Assembly (NCBI GenBank): GCA_023264975.1
Contig: JAHFUS010000034.1
Coordinates: 1-42,666 of the forward strand
Direction: 5' to 3'
Source: Actinomycetes bacterium
Lineage (GTDB): Bacteria > Actinomycetota > Acidimicrobiia > Acidimicrobiales > GCA-2861595
DNA: 42,666 nucleotides
The notes under the pieces were generated by a model. The model was not told where the DNA came from, did not search any database, and saw only the letters and a program-made list of their open reading frames with translations. Both the position numbers and the translations under genes were made by a program. The stretch's first letter is position 1. Each line of letters opens with the position of its first letter. Below are positions 24,177-32,819 of the stretch, in pieces.

Positions 24177-24707
24177 TCAGTTCACGGCGCGCGAACGTTC
24201 GCGCCCGCCGGGCCGGTGGACAGGGAGCGGCAGCAGATGGTGCAGTCCCGCTTCGATCTGGGACAGGGCCGCCGCCGCCTCGCTCGCGAAGTGCAGGCCC
24301 AGCTGCTCGGCCCCATCGAAGGCGGCCGGTTCGGTCGAGTAGAGGTCGAGGGCGCCGAGGGCGCGCCCCCGCAGGATGATGGGTACGGCCAGGCAACTGG
24401 CCACGCCCCGGGCGATGGCCTGGCGCACGAACAGCGACCACGACCGGGCGGTGGCCAGGCAGGCCACGTTGAACACCTGGAGTTGGCCGATGGCGTCGAT
24501 CCCCGGGCCGTCGCCCGAGTCCCACTGGGCACGTGCCATCTGGGCGCCGAGGAGCGAGGTGCCCAGGATCAGCGGCAGCCCCTCCGGTCGTACGACCGTC
24601 ACTCCGGCCGCCACACAACCGGCCGCCGAGCACGCCTGCTCCGCCACGAGACGGAGCGTTTGTTCCTCCACCTCTTCGGGCACCGGCAACGTCAACGGCA
24701 AGGCCAT
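24177..24707 (-). CDS. GAF-domain protein
   Basis: The 176-residue product is essentially one GAF domain: LRLVAEQACSAAGCVAAGVTVV, QWDSGDGPGIDAIGQLQVFNV, RGVASCLAVPIILRGRALGALDLYS and a closing helix FASEAAAALSQIEAGLHHLL. The 'GPG..A' and 'VPI...GR..GALD' blocks are those of actinobacterial GAF-ANTAR sensors, but no ANTAR or kinase domain follows. ATG 24707 is preceded by AGGGGAAG. It may sense a small ligand or redox state. Its partner is not evident. Confidence 0.82.
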   Translation of the reverse strand: MALPLTLPVPEEVEEQTLRLVAEQACSAAGCVAAGVTVVRPEGLPLILGTSLLGAQMARAQWDSGDGPGIDAIGQLQVFNVACLATARSWSLFVRQAIARGVASCLAVPIILRGRALGALDLYSTEPAAFDGAEQLGLHFASEAAAALSQIEAGLHHLLPLPVHRPGGRERSRAVN

Positions 24708-24820
24708 GCACTTCCCCTCGGTCTCGGGACCCCGTGGATGCGACGGTACCCAAATCCGACACGCCGGGTAAGGCGCGCGAACACTGTGCGCGCGACCGGT
24801 AAGTAAGCCACAGAACGTGC

Positions 24821-24848
24821 CGGAGCCCCTGCCGAGGCAGGGGCTCCG
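24821..24848 (-). terminator. Hairpin terminator after the groESL unit
   Basis: CGGAGCCCCTGCC and its complement form a perfect 13-bp stem with a two-base GA centre, 42 bp beyond the stop of the 55-codon gene that follows groEL. There is no long U-run, as is common for actinobacterial terminators. Confidence 0.75.
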
Positions 24849-24889
24849 AGGTGCTCCGTGGTCGTGCTTTCAGCTATCAGCTACCACTG

Positions 24890-25057
24890 TCAGCCCGCCG
24901 CCATCTCCTGGTGGGCCTGGACGGTCGACTCGAGCAGGTCGCGTAACCCGCCCTTCTTGAGGTCGGCCATGACCCGCCCGGGTGTGATCTCGCCCTTCTC
25001 CCACTGCATCCAGGTGACGAGCAGCTTCTCGGGGTCCGGCGGAGGGATCTCCGGCAC
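24890..25057 (-). CDS. 55-residue conserved-looking small protein directly after groEL
   Basis: The frame starts with GTG at 25057, the base right after the groEL TAG, and ends with TGA at 24890. The product begins VPEIPPPDPEKLLVTWMQWE and continues with GEITPGRVMADLKKGG and LRDLLESTVQAHQEM. It is amphipathic and helical, with a Pro-rich head and two Trp. Zero spacing to groEL implies translational coupling and heat-shock co-expression; a hairpin follows. I believe similar short proteins with 'PGR.MA.LK..GL..LLE' exist in other actinobacteria but cannot confirm it. The function is unknown; a chaperonin-related helper is only a guess. Confidence 0.75.
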   Translation of the reverse strand: MPEIPPPDPEKLLVTWMQWEKGEITPGRVMADLKKGGLRDLLESTVQAHQEMAAG

Positions 25058-27021
<1,964 letters not shown>

Positions 27022-27042
27022 GATTTTCGGCCTCCGGCTTCG

Positions 27043-27069
27043 TTAGCACTCTCGCCTGTCGAGTGCTAA
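27043..27069. promoter_or_regulatory. CIRCE operator (HrcA binding site)
   Basis: TTAGCACTC-N9-GAGTGCTAA matches the CIRCE consensus perfectly. It lies between the groES promoter and start, so HrcA will repress the groES-groEL transcript until heat stress. hrcA itself is not in the window. Confidence 0.97.
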
Positions 27070-27097
27070 CGATAGGCGCGAGTGGCGCACACGGCAA
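27069..27097 (-). promoter_or_regulatory. Sigma-70-type promoter of groES-groEL
   Basis: On the minus strand TTGCCG (27092-27097), a 17-base spacer and TATCGT (27069-27074) form a good -35/-10 pair directly upstream of CIRCE; transcription would start inside the operator. Confidence 0.7.
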
Positions 27098-27517
27098 GTG
27101 GCCCGGCCCAGCGCCCGACAGGGCAGTCACGGCCGGCTGCGGCCACCCGCCCGTCAGGGGCCTGTGTCCTCGTCCGCCGGGGGACCGTCAGCGCCCGATC
27201 ATCCTCCACCCGCGGGCCGACGTGCGTATCGGTCCGCCGGGGGACGGGCACCGCGCGCAGTGCCGGACGAGGAGGTGGCGATGCCGGACGCCGTCGTGGG
27301 CGCTTGATCCGGCCCGGAAGGAGCCCAAGCCCGAACTCGGCGAACTTCTGGATCTCGGGGCCCCCCGACCCCACGCCGCCTCGCTCGCCGCCGCCCCACC
27401 ACCTCCGGGCGTAGCGCCGGCCGGTCGCGCCGGCGTGAGGGCCCGGAATCCGGACGCTGGTGCCGTCACGAAACGCCGGCACGGTTGCGCCCGGAGCGCA
27501 CCGTCGGGAGCCGCCGC
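27098..27517. other. Intergenic region between tsaD and groES with small repeats
   Basis: This gap lies downstream of tsaD and holds no convincing gene. GTCCGCCGGGGGAC occurs twice, at 27172 and 27232, exactly 60 bp apart. A plus-strand AGGAGGTGGCG is followed by an 8-codon frame (MPDAVVGA, ending 27307), possibly chance. CCGGAATCCGG (27443-27453) and GTGCCG/CGGCAC near 27465-27487 could end the tsaD transcript. The rest is featureless GC-rich sequence. Confidence 0.5.
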
Positions 27518-28519
27518 TCAGGTGGTGATGAGGGGCAGCCCGAGGCCCGGGTCGGCGCCGGCGCCGAGGGGCGTGGGGCCGTCGGACCGGAGGCGCCACC
27601 ACCCGGCGGCGGCGATCATGGCGGCGTTGTCGGTGCACATGGCCCGGCTGGGCAGGAAGGCCCGGAGGCCGTCGGCGATGCACGCATCGAGGATGCGCTC
27701 CCGCAGGCGGGAGTTGGCCGCCACCCCTCCGCCCAGGACGATGCCGGTGGCGCCGATCTCGGCCGCCGCCCGCTGCGCCTTGGTGACGAGCACGTCGACC
27801 ACGGCCTCTTGGAACGACGCGGCCACGTCGGCTGTGCCCACGCTCGGGTGCTTGCGGACGTAGGTGACCACCGACGTCTTGATGCCGCTGAACGAGAAGT
27901 CGTAGCCCTCCCGCAGGAGCCCGCGCGGGAAGTCGATGGCCGACGGGTCTCCCTCGAGGGCCAAGGCGTCGATGGCGGGCCCGCCCGGGTAGCCGAGGCC
28001 GAGATACCGGGCCACCTTGTCGTAGGCCTCGCCGGCGGCGTCGTCCAGCGTGGCGCCCAGGAGCCGGTAGCGCCCGTGGGCCTCCATGGCGATGAGCATG
28101 GTGTGACCCCCCGAGACGAGGAGCACCACCAGCGGGGGCTCGAGGTCGGGCTCCTCGAGGAAGGCGGCGTAGATGTGGCCCTCCAGGTGGTTCACTCCGA
28201 CGAAGGGCACGCCCCACACCAGGGCCAGGGCCTTGGCCGCGCTGAGGCCCACCAGCAGCGAGCCCACCAGCCCGGGACCGACGGTGGCAGCCACCGCCCC
28301 GAGGTCCCTGCCCTCGACACCCGCCTCCAGCATGGCCTCGGCGATCACCGGCGTAAGCAGCTCGACGTGGGCACGGCTCGCCAGCTCGGGCACCACGCCT
28401 CCGAAGGCGGCGTGGAGGTCTACCTGGCTGCTCACCACCGACGAGAGGACCTGCTCGCCGTCGACCACCACCGCGGCGGCCGTCTCGTCGCACGACGTCT
28501 CCACCCCGAGTACCTTCAT
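27518..28519 (-). CDS. tsaD: tRNA N6-threonylcarbamoyladenosine synthase subunit TsaD
   Basis: TsaD transfers threonylcarbamoyl to A37 of ANN-decoding tRNAs. The 333-residue Kae1-type protein has VLGVETSCDETAAAVV, GPGLVGSLLVGLSAAKALAL, the metal site NHLEGHIYA, VLLVSGGHTML, DDAAGEAYDKVAR and GGGVAANSRLR. The ATG overlaps the rimI stop as ATGA. It ends the udg-tsaE-tsaB-rimI-tsaD chain. Confidence 0.96.
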   Translation of the reverse strand: MKVLGVETSCDETAAAVVVDGEQVLSSVVSSQVDLHAAFGGVVPELASRAHVELLTPVIAEAMLEAGVEGRDLGAVAATVGPGLVGSLLVGLSAAKALALVWGVPFVGVNHLEGHIYAAFLEEPDLEPPLVVLLVSGGHTMLIAMEAHGRYRLLGATLDDAAGEAYDKVARYLGLGYPGGPAIDALALEGDPSAIDFPRGLLREGYDFSFSGIKTSVVTYVRKHPSVGTADVAASFQEAVVDVLVTKAQRAAAEIGATGIVLGGGVAANSRLRERILDACIADGLRAFLPSRAMCTDNAAMIAAAGWWRLRSDGPTPLGAGADPGLGLPLITT

Positions 28520-29169
28520 CCCTGCTCTCCTTCCGGCGCCGCCGGCCCGCCGCCCGCCGGCGCGCTCCGGTCCTGCACCGGCGGGTCGGTGGGAGGCACC
28601 GGCGCCGGCAGGGCCGCTTCGATGCGGGCGAGTCGGGCATGGTACTCGGGGGCGTCGATGTCGTTGGCCCACATCACCAGGGCGTCCTCGTTGGTCTCGA
28701 CGTAGTAGTTCTTGCGCACGCCGGCAGGGGCGAACCCGAAGGCACCGTAGAGCTTCTTGGCCGCCTCGTTCGACATCCGCACCTCGAGTGTGAGGTGCTG
28801 CGCGCCCTGCTCGACCGCCGCACGCGCCATCTGCAACAGGAGCCGGGAGCCGATGCCCTGGCGGTGCCAGCTGGGGTCAACGGCGATCGTGGTGACGTGG
28901 GCGTCGTCCCCTTGCACCATCAGGCCCGAGTAGCCGGCCACACCGCTGTCGACCAGGGCGACGGTGTACGTGCGCGTGGAGCGCAGCGCCAGCTCGCTCA
29001 TGAACAGTCGCAGCGACCAGGGCCGGGGGTACACCTGGGCCTCGATGCGGAGAACGGCCCGGAGATGGCGGCGGCGCATGGGTGCAAGGGTGACGTCCGA
29101 CGCTGCGTAGAACTCCTCCTCGGCCCTCACCGCCACGTCAGGCGCCCTGCGGTCGAGGGCGGCCGTCAC
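28516..29169 (-). CDS. rimI: Ribosomal-protein-alanine N-acetyltransferase RimI
   Basis: A GNAT acetyltransferase of the RimI type (217 residues). The core covers about residues 33-170: RRRHLRAVLRIEAQVYPRPWS, TTIAVDPSWHRQGIGSRLLLQM (acetyl-CoA-binding Q-x-x-G-x-G/A), LTLEVRMSNEAAKKLYGAFGFAPAGVRKNYY. An N-terminal about 25 residues and an Arg/Pro-rich tail of about 40 residues are extra. GTG 29169 forms a GTGA overlap with the tsaB stop. RimI genes are classically next to tsaB/tsaD. Confidence 0.92.
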   Translation of the reverse strand: MTAALDRRAPDVAVRAEEEFYAASDVTLAPMRRRHLRAVLRIEAQVYPRPWSLRLFMSELALRSTRTYTVALVDSGVAGYSGLMVQGDDAHVTTIAVDPSWHRQGIGSRLLLQMARAAVEQGAQHLTLEVRMSNEAAKKLYGAFGFAPAGVRKNYYVETNEDALVMWANDIDAPEYHARLARIEAALPAPVPPTDPPVQDRSAPAGGGPAAPEGEQG

Positions 29170-29864
29170 ACACGCGCCCGGCGCTCCCAGTTGATCTCGG
29201 CGTCGGCCTTGCGCAGGTACATCGGCTCCAGCTCGGAGGGCTGCACGAACTCCTCCCGCACGGCCCGGGCGTGGGCCAGTTGCACGAGGGCGGCCGGGGA
29301 AGGATGGGCGAAGGCCCCGTCGGCGATGCTCAGGTGGCGGGCGTCGTCGAACGAGGAGGCATAGCGGACGGCCCCGTCCCCCACCAGCAGGCAGTCCTCG
29401 CCCATGGCCATCAGCTCTCCTGCCAGGTCGCCCGGGGAGCACACGCGAGGCTCGGCCACCCGCTGCACCCCGCCCGGCACCGGGCGGTACATGGCGGCGA
29501 AGACCTCGCCCCGGCGGGCATCGACCACGGTGGCGATGAGGCCGTCGGTGTGATGCAGGGCGAAGGCCAGCAGGTCCAGGCTCGACAGGCCCACCATGGG
29601 CACCCGTAGGGCAAGGGCCAGCGCCTTGGCCGTGGCCACGCCGACCCGCAGCCCGGTGAACAGCCCGGGGCCGACATCGACAGCCACCACGCTCACCTCG
29701 TCCAGGTCGACCTGGGCCTGGGCGCACACGAACTGCACGGCCGGCACCAGCGTCTCGGCGTGGCGGCGGCCACGCGTGGCGGTGAACGACGCCAGGGCGC
29801 CCTCCACACCACCGACGGCGCACCCCACCTGGAGCGTGGCCGTCTCGATGCCGAGAATGATCAC
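29166..29864 (-). CDS. tsaB: tRNA threonylcarbamoyladenosine biosynthesis protein TsaB
   Basis: TsaB is the inactive Kae1 paralogue that scaffolds TsaD and TsaE. The 232-residue product begins VIILGIETATLQVGCAV and carries RRHAETLVPAVQ, VDVGPGLFTGLRVGVATAKALAL and ATVVDARRGEVFAAMY. GTG 29864 is chosen because it overlaps the tsaE stop as GTGA, the pattern of the whole chain; GTG 29873 would add three residues. Confidence 0.93.
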   Translation of the reverse strand: MIILGIETATLQVGCAVGGVEGALASFTATRGRRHAETLVPAVQFVCAQAQVDLDEVSVVAVDVGPGLFTGLRVGVATAKALALALRVPMVGLSSLDLLAFALHHTDGLIATVVDARRGEVFAAMYRPVPGGVQRVAEPRVCSPGDLAGELMAMGEDCLLVGDGAVRYASSFDDARHLSIADGAFAHPSPAALVQLAHARAVREEFVQPSELEPMYLRKADAEINWERRARV

Positions 29865-30340
29865 AACGGCCACCGTTCCATGGCGGCGCCCACAGCGGCC
29901 GCCCTCGGCGCCCAGCGGGGGCCCACCGTCCGGATGGTGAACCTGCGGTCGTCGTCGGCCTCGCCCAACTCAATGGCGACGTCGAGGTAGTCGGCCGGCA
30001 GCGTCGGAGCGATCACGTCGCCCCACTCCACCAGGGCCACGCCTCCCTCGTCCAGCAGCTCGGGCAGGTCGAAGTCGGTGACCTCGTCAAGGTTGTCCAT
30101 CCGGTAGGCGTCGGCATGGATCAGGGGCAGCCTGCCCCGGTAGAGGCGGACGAGCACGAAGGTGGGGCTCACGATCTGGTCGGTGACGCCGAGGCCGCGG
30201 GCGAAGCCCTGGGCGAGGGTGGTCTTGCCGGCGCCGAGGTCGCCCGAGAGCAGGACGATGTCGCCCGGCTTCACCAGGCGCGACAGGGCTTCTCCGAGAC
30301 CCCTGGTGTCCTCGGCCGACTTGGTGACTGCCGTGATCAC
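29861..30340 (-). CDS. tsaE: tRNA threonylcarbamoyladenosine biosynthesis ATPase TsaE
   Basis: A 159-residue P-loop ATPase that drives t6A synthesis with TsaB/TsaD. It has LSGDLGAGKTTLAQGFARGLG (Walker A), the FVLVRLYRG segment, HADAYRMDNLDEV and LVEWGDV. GTG 30340 overlaps the UDG stop as GTGA. Confidence 0.94.
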   Translation of the reverse strand: MITAVTKSAEDTRGLGEALSRLVKPGDIVLLSGDLGAGKTTLAQGFARGLGVTDQIVSPTFVLVRLYRGRLPLIHADAYRMDNLDEVTDFDLPELLDEGGVALVEWGDVIAPTLPADYLDVAIELGEADDDRRFTIRTVGPRWAPRAAAVGAAMERWPL

Positions 30341-30924
30341 ACGGCCACCGCCAGGTGCTCCTTGGCCCGGACGAGGTCGGCCCGGATGCCGGCCATGGCC
30401 TCACCCACCGACCCGCTGCGCAGGACGTACGAGGGGTGGTAGGTGGGTACGACGAAGGCTGCGCCGTAGGGGTAGGAGCGGCCCCGGAGCGTCTTGATGC
30501 CCGATCTGGTGTCGAGGAGCAGCTGGGCTGCGAAGTTCCCGAGCGTGACGATGACGCGCGGCGAGATCAGCTCGATCTGCTGCTCCAGCCAGGGCCGGCA
30601 GGCGGCGACCTCCTCGGGAAGCGGGTTGCGGTTGCCCGGCGGCCGGCACTTCACCACGTTGGCGATATACACGCGCTCGCGCCCGACGCCCACCTCCTCG
30701 TGCAGCAGGCGGTCCAGGAGCCGGCCGGACCGGCCGACGAACGGCTCGCCCTGCAGGTCCTCCTGCTCCCCCGGGCCCTCGCCCACGAACATGAGGTCGG
30801 CGACCGGGTCACCCACGCCGAACACCACCTGCGTCCGCCCCTTCGCCAACGGGCAACGGGTGCAGGCCAGGGCGTCCCGGCGGAGCTCGGCGAGAGCGGG
30901 CACGACCGGGCATGCTACTGCCAC
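30337..30924 (-). CDS. udg: Family 4 uracil-DNA glycosylase with iron-sulfur cluster
   Basis: It removes uracil from DNA in base-excision repair. The 195-residue product has the four cluster cysteines C21, C24 (ACTRCPL), C93 and C109, motif [18 protein letters not shown] and the closing HPSYVLR. The Glu/Asp pattern of motif 1 fits family 4 (UDGa), not family 5. GTG 30924 is the longest start; GTG 30903 is possible. It begins the coupled chain with tsaE. Confidence 0.92.
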   Translation of the reverse strand: MAVACPVVPALAELRRDALACTRCPLAKGRTQVVFGVGDPVADLMFVGEGPGEQEDLQGEPFVGRSGRLLDRLLHEEVGVGRERVYIANVVKCRPPGNRNPLPEEVAACRPWLEQQIELISPRVIVTLGNFAAQLLLDTRSGIKTLRGRSYPYGAAFVVPTYHPSYVLRSGSVGEAMAGIRADLVRAKEHLAVAV

Positions 30925-30953
30925 GCCCGCGTCAGACCGGCCAGGCCTCCCGC

Positions 30954-31002
30954 TTCCGGGTACGGGATCGAGCGCCCCGGGGCGGCGATCCCGTGCCCGG
31001 AA
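30954..31002. repeat. Long inverted repeat between nnr and udg
   Basis: Arms of 17 bp (left arm TTCCGGGTACGGGATCG; one mismatch to its partner) flank a 15-base centre that contains the palindrome GCCCCGGGGC. It starts 17 bp beyond the nnr stop and ends 30 bp before the UDG start. It resembles the hairpin after acpS in starting TTC, sharing GGTAC and a downstream ATCG, and ending GAA. Confidence 0.85.
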
Positions 31003-31018
31003 CGCCGGACCGCCCGGT

Positions 31019-32359
31019 TCAGGCGTGATGCGAGAGCCAGCGGGGCAACAGCTCCACGATGTCGCCGGCCACCAGCCCGCGCTCGGGACCGAGGGCGGCG
31101 GCCGCCCCGTGGGCGTGGGCCCCGAGCGACGCCGCGTCGAGGCCGTCGAGGCCGCAGGCCAGGAAGGCGCCGATGACGCCGGAGAGGACGTCGCCCGACC
31201 CGGCCGTGGCCAGCCGTGGTCCGCCGCTCGTCACGAACCGGACCTCGCCACCCGGCGCGGCGACGACGGTGGTCGGGCCCTTGAGCAGGGCGACGGCACC
31301 GGTCCGCTCGGCCAGCGCCCGCACTGCGCCCACACGGTCGGCCCCGGGCGCCGACCCGCAGAGCCTGCGGTATTCACCCTCGTGGGGCGTGAGCACCCGC
31401 GGGGCCTCGCCGGGCACCAGCCCGTCGACGGCGGCCAGCCCGTCCGCGTCAACCACCGCCGGGTGCGACGCCCCGCCCAGTAGGCGGCGCACCTCGCCCA
31501 CCGTGCGGCTGTCCCGGCCCAGCCCGGGGCCCACGACGAGCGACCTGCAGCGCTCAGCCGCCTCGAGGGCAGCGGCGGCCCAGCCCTCGGCCGGCAGCGG
31601 CACACCTACCATCTCGGCCAGCGGCAGCAAGGCCAGGTCGGCGCCCGGGACGCCGAGGCGCACGCTGCCTGCTCCCGCCCGCATGGCGGCCCGACCGGCG
31701 AGCAGGGCCGCCCCGGTCAAGCCCGGCGACCCCGCAGCCACGAACACCGCCGCCTGCCACTTGTGCGACTCCCGCGGGCGCCGGGGCAGGCGGGCGGCGA
31801 CGTCGGCATCCTCCAGCAGGTGCATGCGGGCGCCGTCCACGTCGAGACCGATGTCGGCCACCTCGACCCGCCCGCTGTGGTCAGGGCCGGCGGCGAGGAG
31901 GAGGCCCGGCTTGAGGGCGGCGAAGGTGACGGTGACGTCGGCCCGCACGGCGCCGTCCTCCGCCTCTCCGGTGAGCCCGTCGACGCCCGAAGGTATGTCG
32001 ACGGCCAGCACCCGCACGCCCGCCGGGGAGCGGGGCGCCACGTACGAGCCGTGGAACCCGGTGCCGTAGGCGGCGTCGATGACGAGGTCGCACGGCGGCA
32101 GGTCGGCCGGCGACGAGGCGGCGTCGACCACCACCACGCGGGCGCCCCGCCGCCGCAGGCGGTCCGCCGCCGCCCGCCCGTCGGCCCCGTTGTTCCCCTT
32201 CCCGGCCACCACGACCACCCGACGGCCGTAGGTGCCGCCGAGCATCCGCTCCGCCTCCCGCGCCACTGCTGCCGCCGCCCGCTCCACCAGCATGTCCAAT
32301 GGCTCCGGCGCGGCGGCGTCCACCGCCGTCATCTCCTCGGGCGTGAGGACCGGGATCAC
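31019..32359 (-). CDS. nnr: Bifunctional NAD(P)H-hydrate epimerase/ADP-dependent dehydratase
   Basis: It repairs hydrated NAD(P)H. Residues about 1-205 are the YjeF_N epimerase ([55 protein letters not shown]); 206-446 the YjeF_C dehydratase ([69 protein letters not shown]). Length is normal. GTG 32359 is the likely start. It follows acpS but a 48-bp hairpin separates them. Confidence 0.95.
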   Translation of the reverse strand: MIPVLTPEEMTAVDAAAPEPLDMLVERAAAAVAREAERMLGGTYGRRVVVVAGKGNNGADGRAAADRLRRRGARVVVVDAASSPADLPPCDLVIDAAYGTGFHGSYVAPRSPAGVRVLAVDIPSGVDGLTGEAEDGAVRADVTVTFAALKPGLLLAAGPDHSGRVEVADIGLDVDGARMHLLEDADVAARLPRRPRESHKWQAAVFVAAGSPGLTGAALLAGRAAMRAGAGSVRLGVPGADLALLPLAEMVGVPLPAEGWAAAALEAAERCRSLVVGPGLGRDSRTVGEVRRLLGGASHPAVVDADGLAAVDGLVPGEAPRVLTPHEGEYRRLCGSAPGADRVGAVRALAERTGAVALLKGPTTVVAAPGGEVRFVTSGGPRLATAGSGDVLSGVIGAFLACGLDGLDAASLGAHAHGAAAALGPERGLVAGDIVELLPRWLSHHA

Positions 32360-32383
32360 GTGCCCGTGCGCCCCCTCTGCGCC

Positions 32384-32431
32384 TTCTGGTACCGGAAATC
32401 GACCGCCAGCGGTCGATTTCCGGTACCAGAA
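32384..32431. repeat. Long perfect inverted repeat between acpS and nnr
   Basis: Two perfect 23-bp arms (left arm starts TTCTGGTACCGGAAATCGAC) with only CA between. It starts 22 bp beyond the acpS stop and ends 24 bp before the nnr GTG. As RNA it would be a 23-bp near-loopless stem with no U-run. Confidence 0.92.
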
Positions 32432-32453
32432 CGACTGGCGCGGCGGGTGGTGG

Positions 32454-32819
32454 TCACAGGGCGGCGACCACCGCTTCCGCCATGGTGTCGGTGTGGGTGA
32501 TCGAGACCCGGAAGGAGGTGACGCCCCGCTCCCCCGCCAGGGCGGCGGCCCGGCCCGAGAGCAGCAGCGACGGGGCGCCGCCCGGAGCGTTGCGCACCTC
32601 GACGTCGTGGAAGCCGAAGGCGCCGAGGCCCACGCCGAGCGCCTTCATGGTGGCCTCCTTCGCCGCGAAGCGGGCGGCCAGGCGGGGCGCCGGGTCGGTG
32701 AAGCGGGCGCTGTAGGCCCGCTCCCCCTCGGTGAACAGCCGCTCGGCCACGCCCGGCGTGCGGGCCAGCACGCGTCGGAACCGGCCGATCTCCACCACGT
32801 CGAGACCGAGGCCGATCAC
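32454..32819 (-). CDS. acpS: Holo-[acyl-carrier-protein] synthase
   Basis: AcpS adds 4'-phosphopantetheine to ACP. The 121-residue product has the Mg2+ site GLGLDVVEIGRF and FAAKEATMKALGVGLG, and ends in VSITHTDTMAEAVVAAL. The GTG start overlaps the glmS stop as GTGA. Confidence 0.95.
   Translation of the reverse strand: MIGLGLDVVEIGRFRRVLARTPGVAERLFTEGERAYSARFTDPAPRLAARFAAKEATMKALGVGLGAFGFHDVEVRNAPGGAPSLLLSGRAAALAGERGVTSFRVSITHTDTMAEAVVAAL

Noticed and set aside
27281-27307. Leader peptide MPDAVVGA
   Set aside because: The ribosome site is good but no plus-strand gene follows for it to regulate; probably chance.
32384-32431. Insertion-sequence terminal repeats
   Set aside because: The arms are adjacent, with no transposase gene between or around them and no visible target duplication.
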